In this document: in pieces, positions 12,601-25,186 of the stretch
Position numbering within the stretch: position 1 is the first letter of the stretch
Layout of the letters: every line of letters begins with the position of its first letter
Origin: Rhea pennata
Lineage: Eukaryota; Chordata; Aves; Rheiformes; Rheidae
Direction of reading: 5' to 3'
Length of the DNA: 64,000 bases
Assembly: GCF_028389875.1 (NCBI RefSeq)
Contig: NC_084672.1
Coordinates: 3,199,501-3,263,500, forward strand
Made by a program: the position numbers and the translations under genes
Notes under the pieces: model-generated
What the model was told of the DNA's origin: nothing
Database searches by the model: none
Seen by the model: the letters and a program-made list of their open reading frames with translations, nothing else

Positions 12601-15600
12601 ATACTGAGGGTAGACAGCTCTGATGACCTTACTTGGCCTTCATTCAAAAATAAAAGCAGATTTCTGTTGTCTTCCTTGTATGGCTAGAGTTTAAAGAATA
12701 ATCTGATGGCAAAACTGTAGTATGTTCTACCATACTACAGAAATCAGGAGATTTCAGAAATGAGAAGGCCCCTCAGTCATTCCCAAAATCTACATTCTTC
12801 TTAATTCCCCAACAGTTCCCTCCAGTGTCTAGCCTGAAGATCTTGAAAAGGTCACGAGCTCTGCTTCTGTCCACTGTCAGAGAAAGTGGAGGAGAAAGAC
12901 TAGAGTTGCTAGAAATTTCCCATTTTTAAAAAATGGCACAAATAAAAGTTTCTATCAAAAATATAATGCATAGGGTTAAGCAAGTGTTAGGGCTTTTAAA
13001 GTAAAAACCCTAGCCTGCTGTCAACACAGGAAAGGATGGGAAAGTAATGATCCGTTCCTAATTAAAAAAATAAAAATAAAATCTGAACTTAATCCACTGT
13101 TCAGATGAGAATGTTTCACAACAGGTGTTTTAAGAGTGGGGAAAGGAAGCTTGTGTTTCTGCACTTCTGGCTTATTTCTAAGGCCTCTGCCTCTGGAAAC
13201 TTGTTTTGAAGGCACAGTGCTGGTAGTTTAACATGTTTTGGACACTCATTGCCCTGAAACAGTTTCTGTGCTCGCCAGCTAAAATGCAACTGCAGCATAA
13301 GGAAGAAAACCCTACAGAGATCGCTTTCAGTAGGTTAAGAGCTGATGAGAAATAGTTGGCAACATTTTTCTTTTGTAGAGTTTTCTTTACCACAGCCTTT
13401 AAATGCTGATGTTACAGAAGTTGGCAAGTAAAAGGAACAAGGATCCTTGAGGACAGATGGGATCATCTTTTATGTTGCAGCTTGATTACAGAAATGTGCC
13501 TGGTTCAGACAGTTCTGTACACACTGCAAAGAGAAGGAATTTGATGATGATCAATGAGAATTAGGCCCCCAGCTGCCCTGAGGGTACTAAAGAGCTGCAG
13601 TGCTGTTAACATGAATGGGGAGCTCACAAATCCTTCCTTTTCCGATGACATTCTACGGAAGTATTTTTCTTTACTGTTACCTTTTTTAAAACAACTGTGT
13701 CTGTTCTGGCAATGTTCAGTGCAACAGACGTGTACCTGGGGCAGAGACTATGCCCTTAACTCTATTGCATTCTTATAGCAAAAGGTCTGTAAAATAACAA
13801 CCTCCTTCTGAAGAAACTGTAGCCCACTGTCACAGCTGTGACTTATGTACATGTGGTCACACTTCCATCTAGTGGCTGCAGCTTACAGACACAATAACTC
13901 AAAGCCAGTCTAGTCTAAATGAGATGAGAAGGGTGGATGTTTTTTTGTTTCTTTCTGGATTTTTTTTTTTTTTTATGAGAGGATCCAAAATCACCAATAG
14001 TTCCCTTTATTCAGTATGCAGTCCCTTAGGAAGGCTAAAAGCTCACAACGTTGTTGAGAAGTCCCTGTGGAGTGTCCTGGGCTGCACTAGCTCCGGCAGC
14101 ACTGGAGTGCTCTCCTTAGCCTTGGTACCCCACAAGTCGTGCTGAGGTCCCAGAGTTTCACCACACAGAGGACATCAGCCTGGACCAGAAAGCCAAGCAT
14201 GCACTAGGCTGGGGCAGGCAGGCACTGCCAGCACTTCGCCAGACAGCTGCAGCTGTCCTCAGCTAGAGCACAAGGACATGAAGAGGTGCAGGGAACACGA
14301 GAAGGTTTTGGAGGGTCCTTGCTGTCCTTATCAAGCCACCTTTGTTCACTCGATCAGTTTTTGCTGCTGAAAGTTTGATCTGGAGAGTCCTTTTTGTAAC
14401 CTCAATGATAGACACGAGAGGTGTTTATCCGCTTAGCTTCAATCTCTATTTGAATGGTACAACAGATAATCCCTTTAGAACAAGTAGGGCAGTGGAGGGG
14501 CATGTGCTGAACTACAAAAGAAAACCCTCATTTAAGAAGAAAATATATCTTTAATATGCTTCTCCATTTCTTGGAAAATAAACCTTCATTATGTGTTTGA
14601 ATTGAAGTTCATACAGAGCAGCATGTTAAAAGTCTGTGGACAACGACTCAGTCTGGAGAGCTGTCCTTTCTACAGCCTGGGCAGTTTAAAAGAAAATGCC
14701 TTTTAGTCCTGAGCTGGTCCCTGGGGGGTTGGCTCATTGCCTGCAATGTACTGCAGATACTGTTTTTGGTAAAAACAGTGTTGCAGGTGGGCTTTCAGAA
14801 GGGCTCAGTGTTGGTCTAAATTGCATATGGATCAGAGATTCTCCCTAGAGTATATAAAGATGATCTGTTTTCCCTCCCCCAGCAAAAACTGGCTGGTAGC
14901 ATTTCTTTATATACCATTGTTTGGCTTAGCCATCATAATGGGAAACTACTGTGTGTTTTAGATTTCAACTGGGATTTTTAACCATTATCAAAAATAATTC
15001 TTAAAGGGTTTTGACTTCTTCCTCTTCTGGTTTATGCCTTGTGCGGGGTTGTGTGCACAGCCGAAGAGGTACATAGGTAACAGGTTCTCCCTGTGTTCAT
15101 GTCTATTATAAGTGAAGCTAATAGTTTGATTTAGCTCTTCCTCAGAAAATGTAGGCAGAGCTGAATGTTGCAATTCCAAGACCAGAGATCAGGACTAAGC
15201 TAAGAAAGTGCAAGTGAGCTGTGACATAGTATGAGACAGAGGAAGCCTGTAAATCATGTTTGCTGTTCCTGCTGTCAGAGGGAGAGCAAAAGATGGGCGA
15301 CTGCAGTAATTGTCACTGATGGCAGGACCCCAGTAACAGCAGCTGTTCTACATGCCCTGATGCTCCTTCAAGGGTGACAGTAGCAGCAATGTAGCACAGG
15401 CAGAGCTGGTGTCAGGGCTGAGAAGCGAGGTGTTTGTCCTTGCTAGCCATGCAATGAGAGGGAAGATGTCCTAGTGGTGCAGAGCTTGCCTCAGCTGACA
15501 TAATCTGTGCTGCTTAGAGCTGCATTTCAAGTATGTTTTGTTGAGTTCCGAACTTAATACATGCAAAAGCTGTAATCTTACTTCAAGTGGGGCTGTTGTT

Positions 15601-18600
15601 ATTAGAAATGACTGTTACTTGCTAGAGAGGTAGAAATATATCAATGGTATAATTAGCTTATGTTTTAAACACCTATAAACCCTGCCAATAACTGTATCGT
15701 CATACTGGGAAATATGAGGAGATAAAAAGTATTTCATAAGAAAGACTAGGGTTACAAGCAAGACTAATCTTGCTAGGGAGTGATAATCTGGGTCGTGACT
15801 GTAAGGCTCTTAATTTGTTATCAAAGTTATTTGCCTACTGAAGCTTATCTGTCTCCTTACAACACTAAATTAATTACAACTTAGTAAAAAGAAAATGTCA
15901 GTCTTCAAAGCATTTATAATCTTCCATGCACAATCATTTTCTGGAAAAAAATGTTTGGGACAATAGCACAAATAGATCTGCTGAAATCTTCATTTTCTGC
16001 CTCTTATTATGTATTTGCAATTAGACTGGGGATAAGAGGGAGGAGAGGGAGAATTGTTGTAAAAAGAGCTCTTGTGACAAGAAATTCCCTGCCTTTTGCT
16101 CTGTGCACAGGACTCTAGTGAAAGAAGGAAGTCCAGCTATAAGCAGAGCCATAGTCATCTTGGGTTAGAGCCTAGCTGATTTCATTGGTTTGCATTCAGT
16201 GGTGCTGCCTTCCACCAGCAAAAAACATGCCCTGTTATACTGCTCTGAGATCAGGACTGCAAAACAAAGTTCTGCTGATGTGGAGCATTCACTCACCTTC
16301 TGCCAGGGGGTCCAGGGTGTAGATCATGAGTTGGAAGATGGTGCTGCGCATTTGGGAGTTGTGTAGGGAGGTTGAGCTGCTGCCTCGCTGTAAGGCTGAT
16401 GTAGGCTACAGAACAGAATAAAGGTACAACACAGCAATCAATAGCATGTTCTTCACAAACCGTTTCTGTCAATTCATCTCTGAGCTGGGATACGTGTCTC
16501 TGGAACCTGATCTTCCTCACCCAATGAACAAGTTCAGCATGGATTTTAGACAGCGTCTGCATTCAAGTTTACAGACTGGCTAAGAGTACTGACAGTTTAC
16601 AGCAAGACATGCTCTTGAGATAACAGGCCAATCTGTCGTTAGATATATGCAATGGAGTCAGCAGCACTATTGTTATTACAGATGGTAAAAGTCAAAGCAC
16701 GCAGTGCTTTTAGTTGTCAGCTAATCGGTAATTCCGTAGATGTATATGCTGCTGTACCGTAATAATACAGTCGCATCAAGCTTTCTGATTTAATTGGAAA
16801 GCTCTGCTGCTCTGTTCCTAATGTCAGTGCAGCACGCCAGAGTCCTAATGAGCTTTCAACTAGGCTAAGTGCACAGGGAAAAAAGTAGCATCCACACGAG
16901 GAAGCTAACACCTGCTATGTTACATATGCAGCCTCTCGGCCAGCTAGGCCTCTCCACGCAGTGCCTGGCCAGCCGCTGGGAAGACAGTGCATCAGGAATT
17001 TACCCAGGAGCGGAGGAATCTTCAGTGTTCACTTCAGGGAGGGACATACCCTACCAGCAACTGCTCTGGGAGCCCACGAGGAAAGTTAGCCATGAAACAG
17101 GGTAAGAAAATATATACTCCAATTTCTCTATACACTTTTCATTCTGTTTAAAGCGTAGAATGAATAGCACCCTGCTAATCAAATCCATTTGTGTAATCTC
17201 TCATTTTTTTTTAAATTCCTTTGAGGACACAACTCAGCCAGATGTCCTGTTAATTAAGCTGTGGATACTGTGACGAGGATGGTTGATTCTGCGGTAGGAT
17301 TTGGTCCAGGTTTCTTGAAAGAGAAGATGGCACCTTTATTCCGTACCTGATGTAGTGAGGGGTTAAAAATATAGTAACTGTACCTGTAACTATACCTGTT
17401 AAGTTGCTTAAACTTACCTGCAGCTTCTTTCCATCTGCTGGTTTCTTTGTTCCATCATCTGCAACTGCCCCGTTGCTTTTCTGAATACAAACAAGAATGA
17501 AAAGTACTGAATACAATTACAGCCTCACCAGCTCTTACAGCATCCAATGATGGCTCTTCAAGCCAATGTCTGTCAGAAAGTGGGAGAGTTAATACAAATA
17601 ACTGTGCATGGATGCTACTGAAAGAGCCAAAGCCATGTGCCTTCCTCAAAACCTTGTGACCGCTGAGAGAGACAGGATTTTGCCTACAGCCCCTCAGTAT
17701 GGATGTGTGTACCCTAAGACAGACGGACACAAATGGCCTCTACCATCTGATTCCTGTAGATGGAGGCAGCCCCAGACTTCATCTCCAAATATCTGTCTCC
17801 TGACCCATTTTCCAAGAGAAGAAGAGAGAAGATGCAAAGGGGTCTCTTCTTCTACTGATTAGCCTTACTTTCCATAAAATTATTTACTTTCCCCACAGGT
17901 TAGATCCAGCAGCTCTGTGTCGTGCTGCTATATGCTAATGAGAGCTCTCTTGTAAACTCAGAATGCGGGGATTTGTTTCGTTGATGCTGAAGGGCTGGGT
18001 TCAGTTTGAGATCACGGCTATGGTGCCTATAGTGATTGATATGTGTGTATAGATAAAGTAACTTGCAGATGTGTTTCCCCTCTGGAATGTAGCACATGAC
18101 TTCCTGGACCCCCAGCCATGAACCCCAGCTGGAAGACAGACTGGGAAGAGAGGAAGTTTGCCTCTATTTGCCATAATTTCAAGTATCTTCACCCCTCTTC
18201 CTTTCTTTCCTCATGTTATGTGAAGGGAGCACCAAGACCAGGAGGGGCAAAATGTGCTTGCATGCCGGTCATGCACATTTGACTTCTAAAATATGACAAT
18301 GCTAGAGGACAATTTGAAATGGAGCTTAATCCAGCGGTCTCTGCTCTAGAATTGGCACTAGCCTGGGACAAGGAGGCAGTGGGAGCATTTGGGAGAATGG
18401 GGAGCAAGAAGTGGCCAGGCAGGTTCAGGAAGATAAAGTCCCAAGTGTTCTAGATACCACGTCCTGGCCAAATCTGCCAGATCACAAAGGTTAAATGCCT
18501 CTGGGAACAGCCTTCAGACAGCCTGCCTTTGTATGTATAAGTAGTCATCTCTTCCTTCAAAAGGTGGTGAAGTTAAGGGCCCTGGTCTCTACTACACCTG

Positions 18601-20217
18601 GATGGTGTAGTTACAGCTGCAAACCTCCCTGTCTGAGCACCAGTGGCATAAAGAATTGTCTCTGAGCACACACAGCTGTAGTCAATGCATAGAAATGGAA
18701 TTTGGATGTTTAGAGCTTGTTATCAAATGCTGATTGAGAGAGGTGACAATAGTTGCTGAAGGCTGCCAGATCTCCTTCTATGCTGTAGATTGGGTATCAA
18801 GTGATACCACTAGCACCACAGTGGCACACACAATTTTAGCATTAGAAAAGAGAATTTTTTTTTAACAACCCTATCTCATCTGCAGAAGGCTTGGACAGTG
18901 TTTCTTATCAGAAACCTTTTTTTCTCTAGCAAAAAAATGTACTGTTTTGTTCACAGACTGATGCGTTTCTGAATGGGTTGTAAAGTTTTTGTTTTTTCTT
19001 AAACTCCTTTACAACAACTGATCAAAACCCTATGCCTGTCTTGAAAGTAGGTAAGTGGCCCATACTGGTATCTTAAATTATCACATTGATTGAACTCCCT
19101 TTTAGTGGATTTTTTTCTTATTTCTTAGAATTTCTTCTATCTACATAGCTTTTCCATCACTTTATAATTACTGACTAGTAGCTGTATTCTGAGGTTTTGT
19201 TTCAATATGCGCTTTGTCAAGGAGATGCAGATTTCTTTATTTATGCTAGAATGAATATGTCTGACTTTCCCTCTGAACAATAATGACACCAACCTTCTGC
19301 ATATGCTCTGCTGATGCTGCCTGCACGGTATTTAGTGTCCTGTTCAGCTCCTGCTTCACCCATTGTTCTAGGTACACATTGTGTTTCATAGTGAATACAT
19401 ACGTGGCGTAGGCAGTCAGTAAAAGGAGGCTTTCCCACCAATCAATGACACTGTCTAGGAAAAACAGGATGAGCATCAGCAAGTCTACAATGTAGAACGA
19501 AATGTCTCTAAATAAGGGCCACCATGTCAGGTGGAGTATCTCCCTTGAGAAGAGGGCACAAGTGCCAATGACAAAGAGGATATTAAACACTGCTGAGCCC
19601 ACAATGGTACCGATGCCCACATTGCTGTGTGAGATGAAGACACCTATGAGGGAGGTGAAGAGTTCTGGTGCTGATCCACCTGCTGCCATGAAGGTGGCTC
19701 CAGCCACATCTTCAGAGATCTGTAACTTCTCTGTGATCACTCCCAAGGCAGGGACAAAATACTCATCACACACTATGGCCAAGGCCACAAATACATATAT
19801 CATGCCAAAGATGTGAAGTACAACCCACCCTTGCCTGCGTTCTTCCACACTGAATAGGTCCTGGGGATATTCTGCTTTGGATTCATATTTTGGCTTTTCA
19901 TCTGGGTAGCTTGCACTGACATTTTCTTCTTGTGGTGTTGTGTCCACTGATGTAGTGATGGGCACAGCTGGCTCAGGATCCACATATACACAGTGTCTTA
20001 TTTTGGGTGCTGCTGTGCCATTGCCTGTTATGGCAGTCTTGTTGCTGGAGAGGTCTCTGGAGGTAACTTTAACAGAGTCCTTGGGTTGGGGGGCTGTGTG
20101 TGGTGCTGGAAGGCCAGAGGGGCTGAACTGAAGCTGATAGAGAGAGAGGACCAATACTGTGGCAAGCAAGAAAAAGATTCGGTTCCGTTGTAGCCGCCTT
20201 CTCCGTGGTAAATTCAT
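4091..20217 (-). CDS. SLC24A1: SLC24A1, rod-type Na+/Ca2+-K+ exchanger NCKX1
   Basis: Plasma-membrane antiporter of the CaCA superfamily; in rod outer segments NCKX1 extrudes Ca2+ with K+ in exchange for Na+. Nine coding exons join in frame: 19294-20217, 17418-17480, 16297-16387, 9848-9934, 7859-7968, 6979-7176, 6548-6637, 5504-5670, 4091-4340. All have GT donors and AG acceptors. The sum is 659 aa plus TGA. An N-terminal hydrophobic segment (about 14-29) is followed by a roughly 100-aa extracellular part, the first membrane block with alpha-1 repeat (GSAPEL 181-186, VGSAVFN 206-212), a cytoplasmic loop (about 285-460) ending in an Asp/Ser/Glu tract, and the second block with alpha-2 (GTSIPDL 541-547, VGSNIFD 567-573). 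E185 and D546 sit where NCKX2 has its essential acidic pair. The C-terminus ISCPVSV fits NCKX1. It is much shorter than human NCKX1 (about 1,100 aa) because the extracellular part and the acidic loop are reduced. The promoter and any 5' UTR exon were not found. Confidence 0.97.
6979..7176 (-). CDS. SLC24A1: SLC24A1 acidic-loop exon (aa 426-491)
   Basis: 198-bp phase 0-0 exon. It opens with a Ser/Asp/Glu tract ([12 protein letters not shown]...) rich in casein-kinase-2-type SxxE/D sites, then gives the conserved entry into the second membrane block ([20 protein letters not shown]). Mammals have a long Glu-rich repeat at this point; here it is only about 30 residues. Confidence 0.95.
7859..17480 (-). 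CDS. SLC24A1: SLC24A1 cytoplasmic-loop exons (four small exons)
   Basis: The exons are 17418-17480 (21 aa, [10 protein letters not shown]...), 16297-16387 ([19 protein letters not shown]..., close to the human loop start), 9848-9934 ([10 protein letters not shown]...SKPE) and 7859-7968 ([12 protein letters not shown]...DGQ). Lengths are 63, 91, 87 and 110 bp. The 63-bp exon is phase 0-0 and the 87-bp exon is phase 1-1, so each could be skipped without breaking the frame. Alternative splicing of this loop is known for mammalian NCKX1. The introns here are the longest in the gene. Confidence 0.9.
9935..16296. other. large SLC24A1 intron, no gene seen
   Basis: About 6.4 kb between loop exons. 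I found no further exon that fits the phase 1 join between 16297-16387 and 9848-9934, and no recognisable transposon. GC content rises locally around 11,400-12,260. A TATATAAA at 11575-11582 is noted under findings. Confidence 0.6.
19294..20217 (-). CDS. SLC24A1: SLC24A1 first coding exon (aa 1-308)
   Basis: The start ATG at 20217-20215 has G at -3 and lies four bases inside a possible 3' splice site (CCTTTAG, exon edge 20220), so a non-coding first exon further upstream is likely. The exon encodes a basic N-terminus ([10 protein letters not shown]), an uncleaved-signal-like helix, an extracellular stretch with NxS/T sites (NKT about 59, NGT about 66, NVS about 99) and the first membrane cluster including alpha-1. 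One large exon covering the whole N-terminal half is also how mammalian SLC24A1 is built. The donor is AAG|GTTGGT; TTG|GTGTCA three bases on is a weaker alternative. Confidence 0.93.
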
Positions 20218-20220
20218 TTC

Positions 20221-23200
20221 CTAAAGGTTCAAAAATCAGACCCGTGTCCAGAAGCCAGTGAAGACTTCTCTTGATCAGCAATTTGCACTTATATCCGCCA
20301 TTGGAGTTTCTAGCTGATCTTAAGCAACAGGAGTGAAACTGTATGAAACTGTAGAATCCTGCAAAAGAAGGTCTAGTGTGAAAAATACAGTACTGCCACT
20401 TCCCATTGTGTGGGTAACATTACCTCAGTGAGTGCTTTTCTATTTTAAATAAAAAGAAATGGACTTGAACTAGCAAAGTCAGATCTAGACCCAGATTTTA
20501 ATCTTGCTTTTTATTACCGAAGGATATGCTGATGGATAGTTGTAGGTTTGGCTGAATAGAGAGGAGTGCATGAAAATTATTTGATGGTTCCCAGCTACAC
20601 TGCTCTGTGGCTTTCCAGTCTTGCACTTCCACAAGATACAAACCAAGCAAATGGTGATTTTTTTTTCTTTCAGATTGAGAAGAGTAGGAAGAAGACTTGG
20701 CCCTAGTAAAACTCAGTGTGTTGAGCATCCATTTGTTTCTATGACTACATCTTTTCAAACCTTTCTGAAGAAATCAAAAGAGGCAAAGTGGAACTGTAAT
20801 CATTCCTTTTATTAGGGGAAAAAATAGCATATCTTGAATAATTATTTGAACAGCATTTATAAAGGAATACAAATTGTAAATGCCAGAGTGACAGAGTCCA
20901 CATATGTGACAATAGGGAGACAGTGATTTGGGTCTGGACAAAATTTACACTTCAGCACTGCTTGAGTGCTGTACCTTGAAATAGCACTGTAAATGGATTT
21001 TTTCCCCGGAGTGGGACTGTTACGTTATCGTTGAGCTGGATGTGAATCACAGTTTTGTAAGCCATTCTCAGATAAGCTCTGCATGCAAGTTAGCACACAC
21101 TTACCCTCTTGCATAACACCCAGTGAAGTAATCAGCCTAAATTTCTTGCAAGACAGGCATTATTATCTTCTTTTAAATAGTTGGGAGGATCACTAAGGCA
21201 ACAGTAATAGAGGGTCATAGGAGTACCTAGATAAATAGATGATACAAGCTTTGCTTTGGGTATGTAAAAGTACATGAGCACGCATATGGCAGAATTGCAT
21301 AATACAATATGTATAACAAATTAGTAGGCAGTAACCCTTCCTAATAAAAATGAAATGAAGAATAGTAACAAGAAAGACATGTAGGGAACAGAAGATGCAT
21401 GTACACATCCCTCTTTAACCATTCTATTTTACTTCTTTCCAAAATGAGCTGCCTAAAAGACTCCTTGCAAGCAGAAATATATACAAAGCTAGAATGAATT
21501 ATGAGAGCTCTCTAGCTTTTCTCAGTACCTGACAATTGCCCCCCTTGTTTCTCTAGTCTTGTAAATTTATTAGCTCTTCTATAGAGTGTATCTCTCTTAC
21601 AAGTATTACCCTGATCAAATTCTTTCACCCTAGTTAGACTGCTTCAGTCAAGAGAGATTTCAAGCAATCACAAGGATCTCCACAGCTTACCTTCAGAAGA
21701 TGCTGTTCAAGAGGAAGGGGAGTACCAATGGTTGTCAGTAGTGCTGAATGCTTCTTTGGTACTTAACAGCCAGATGGGAGATGCTGTTGCAGAGAGAGGC
21801 AGATGAAAATGATCCCATTTTCACTATGCCTCTCCTAGCTAAATTCTAATACAAGAGAGGGTCAGGTGTGAAGGACATATTACTGGAGGAAGAGCCAATC
21901 CACTTTAATACCTACAGTCCCTAAGAAGATTAAATAGTATTGCATAGGTTTGGGTCTATCTCTGAAGCCAATATCTTTGTCTGCTACTACAGGTTATTCT
22001 CATTATCAGAGCAGCCAATTATCAGCATTACAACCCATAAAATATGGATATATGAATAAAAGCACCTAGTCTGAGAAATGTATCATTCTGATGGCAGCTA
22101 TGGAGGAGGGCAGTCTGCTGCTGAGGGTAAATCAATTGATCTTCTGCATGGAGCATGGTCACCTCAACATGGTATTTTCCCCTACTGTTAACAGGCTCTT
22201 TTGCACAGAGTTTTGTTTTGAAGTGTCCCATACAGCAGACAGGCCAGGCAGGCTCTGGGCCGAGCTTTGCTGGCCTTTGCCACAATTTAAGTCTGCTTTG
22301 CACTGCCAAAAAAATCCCTGAGTTACCACATCATGATCACCCAGGCAGAGGGATGGCAGCAGGGCCCTGAGCGCAGGCTGCCCCTACCTGGCAGGGCATC
22401 CTAAGGGTGCATTCAGTAACTACTTTGTACGGGGTGGCACTGTTGTGGCATGGCCTCACAACGAAAGAAACAATAACGTTAACAGCTAAGGATTTCATAA
22501 AACTCTAATCAGCAGTTTTATCACAGGAGAACAACAAAATGATGATTTGATGTTTTTTAAAGCAAACTGTTGTGCTGTTTCTCTTGTCTTAGTAGAGACA
22601 GTCTTGTAGGGGTACATACCTCCAAGCTTTCCTGCACAGTCTGTTGAAGCCTCCATCCTTACTCCTGTATTTACTTAATTGAGAAAAATTCCATAAGCCA
22701 ATTGTGATACTTTTTCTATTTTTCTATTTTTCTACTTCTTTTCTATGTATAAAAATCTTTACTGTAGCAGTGTTTTTCATAATACTGACATCTAACTGAA
22801 CTACTTGTAATATATGCAGTATTAGAGTTTTCTTTTGTTTTAATGATAAAAGCGCCATTTTACAATTGTGCAAAACGTCATGAATTTCAGCTTCAGGTTA
22901 TAATGATTCTGGTTAGACACTTCATGCATATCAGAAATCAGGGTATTTACAGGACTCCAAGTGACCAGTTTCCCAGGGCTATTTCTTTCCCAGTGATTGT
23001 TTTTAACTCTGATGCGCTTTTGTGATGAATTCACGTTCACTGGCAAATTATTTTTGGAGGGATTTCTTGACCTCATGAAACCAGCAGTCATAAATGATCT
23101 GGTTTTACTCAGTTCTCTTGATGGCCTAGTTCCTTATCCAAGAACCTGTCTTCCACTGTGTTCCCTTGACTTCCTTTTCAAGATAATCTTGAGCTCTGTA

Positions 23201-23316
23201 AGTCCTTGCTGCAGCCTATTTTTTTGCAATTAATAGTACTTGATGACAGTTTTCTTAGGGGAAAAAAACATCTGAATCTTCTGTGTATTTAAGTTCTTGG
23301 TCTTCTTCAAATCATC
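20221..23316. other. spacer upstream of SLC24A1, nothing recognised
   Basis: About 3.1 kb of AT-rich sequence with no convincing exon, RNA gene or transposon. A non-coding first exon and promoter of SLC24A1 may lie here but I cannot place them. Confidence 0.55.
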
Positions 23317-23742
23317 TCATTCCAAACATGAGTTTTGGAAGGGTTTTCGAACCTTCCTGGAAATGTAAAAGTTGATTGCCTCAACAAGGATTTCATCTGG
23401 GCCTGCTAGCTGTTTCTCAGGCACCTTGGGGAAGTTTGCAGATACTGTTCTCATTATAACTGCTGGGAATGCTCCATCTGTAAGTTTAGGTCTGTTTTTA
23501 ATTCTTTCTAACCATTCTTCAATTCTGAAACTACTTTCCCATTTAGTCTGCTTTAGTTCAACAGAAATATCCATTTCTCTCTTCAGAAAAAAGATCCCAA
23601 ATGTGACATAAGTATTTTCTATATTTTTTGCACCTGCACCGTTGGCCAGAGTTCTGCAGACTGTTTCAAGCAGAACAAACAACTGTTGGGAGTCTGGGTG
23701 CAATCCTGTGTGCTTACAAAGACAGTACAAAACCCTGACTGC
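23317..23742 (-). CDS. unidentified terminal-exon-like ORF, 141 aa
   Basis: Minus-strand open frame from a good 3' splice site (TTTTCCCTGTTCAG, exon edge 23742) to a stop at 23317. The predicted peptide begins AVRVLYCLCKHTGLHPDSQQ and ends KPFQNSCLE. Its composition is protein-like, neither low-complexity nor repeat-derived, and looks helical; I recognise no family. A possible preceding exon ends MSQN|GTAAGG at 23887, giving a phase-0 join over a 144-bp intron, but its 5' end is unclear. It lies between SLC24A1 and INTS14, where I know of no mammalian gene. Alternatives are a lineage-specific gene sharing the INTS14 CpG island, a gene lost in mammals, a remnant of a duplicated gene, or a chance ORF. 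Confidence 0.4.
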   Translation of the reverse strand, partial: AVRVLYCLCKHTGLHPDSQQLFVLLETVCRTLANGAGAKNIENTYVTFGIFFLKREMDISVELKQTKWESSFRIEEWLERIKNRPKLTDGAFPAVIMRTVSANFPKVPEKQLAGPDEILVEAINFYISRKVRKPFQNSCLE

Positions 23743-24059
23743 CTGAACAGGGAAAACTAGCAATGGGGGATCAGTTCTTCCTTACTGTGCCCAGTCTCTC
23801 CGGGCGTTAATGTGTTTTGGTGCTGCATGGGATCGTTTCACAAAATAAGTTACGTAAAGACGCCTAAACTGGCACTAGGTCCTTACGTTTTGGGACATAA
23901 AATGCCCTTGTTCTACGCACTGAATTCATGCGCTGCTGTTACAAGCGTGGCAGCTGCGGTGGAACTAACAGAGCGCTGCTCCAGCGGCCTCCCGAGCTAC
24001 CAGCTGAACTAAGGGTTTGCCACGTAAGATGGGACTGGGTTACGCAGCCTCTGATCTCT

Positions 24060-25180
24060 ACGTTCTCGCTTCTAGTCCAGCTCAGGCGGGCGGCCGTCCC
24101 AGCTGAACGCCGCGGCAGAGCTGAGGGCTGGGTGACACTTCACTGAGCGCGGCCTTCGCTCCTTCCCACAGCGATGCCTTGAACGACGCTTCCGTTAAAG
24201 AGGTGAGAAAAGAGCTTTCTCCCTTCCCTGCTGAATCTCTCGGGTCACAGTCAGACCTCACGCCCTTCCGTGTCGGAGCCTTCCAGAGGGGTTTCTTGCT
24301 TTTTTGGGGAGACTTCTCCAGCTCCTTGATGTTTGTTCAGTGACTGAAAAACCCCGTCTGTGTCAGAACGGGGCGATGCAGCCGTCCCTGGGGCCTGATC
24401 CCCAGAACACGCAGCGTGGAGGTCCGAGGGAGCCGCGCGCTCTGCGGGGGGAAAGGCCGCTGCGGACCGCCCGGCTCGGGAGAGGCTGGTCAGAGCGGGA
24501 ACCCTCGGAGCTGCAAGCTCCAGCTGAAGAGCAAGGTGAGCTCCGTGCCCCGCCGAGGCCGCGGCAGCGCTGCTGCAGCCCCGCTTCACCTCAGGGGTTA
24601 CGGCCGCTCCGCGGGGGCTCCGGCGGGCCGGGCCGGGCCGGCGGATAGCTCGAGCTGCCCGGAGCGCGGGGAAGGCGCTGGCGGCAGGGCGGGATGGAAG
24701 GTGCCGCGGGGTGAGGGCGGCGCGGCCCGGCCCGGCCCGGCCCGGCCCCTTCGCGCGCGGCCGCGCCGCTCCGGGGGCCGCTTTCGCGGGCGGACCCATG
24801 GCGGCGGGTGAGGCGGGCGGCGGCGGGGGCCCGCAGCGGGCCTCTCCGGGCCGCGCAGCGCCGTTCCCTGGCGTTTTCTCTGGCCGGGCTGTTCAGGAAC
24901 AGATCTCGCCCTTTTAAGTTCGCATTCCAGCTGAATCCGTGCCGAATCCCACCTTCGCGGCGGGGAGGCGAACGTCAGCTTCCTCCTCCTCCTCCTCCTC
25001 CTCCGGGGGAGCCGGCGCGGCCTGAGCCCCGCAGGCCCCGCGGGGTTCGGGCCTGGCGGCCGGGGCGCCGCCAGCCCTCGCTCCTGCTCCTTGCCGCTTC
25101 GCTAACCCGTTGCGGCCTTTTCCTTCCCCCCTCTCCGCGCAGCGACTCGTCCTCCTCTGCCTCGGTAACCGAGAGAAGAA
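24060..25180 (+). promoter_or_regulatory. INTS14: CpG island, INTS14 promoter and non-coding first exon region
   Basis: GC- and CpG-dense block ending at the acceptor (CTCTCCGCGCAG, AG at 25141-25142) of the first coding exon. Candidate exon 1 donors on the plus strand include GCAAG|GTGAGC at 24536, the strongest by eye, and others at about 24202, 24712 and 24808; I cannot choose. Contains a CGGCC pentamer run (about 24720-24748) and a (TCC)8 tract at about 24980-25003. It may also serve the minus-strand exon candidate at 23317-23742 as a bidirectional promoter. Confidence 0.75.
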
Positions 25181-25186
25181 GGCATC

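Noticed and set aside
24251-24799. 182-codon minus-strand frame in the INTS14 CpG island
   Set aside because: Mostly Ala/Arg/Pro/Gly from GC content. Its last 35 residues look more natural, and a GTGAGG donor follows, but the phase does not fit the exon candidate at 23317-23742.
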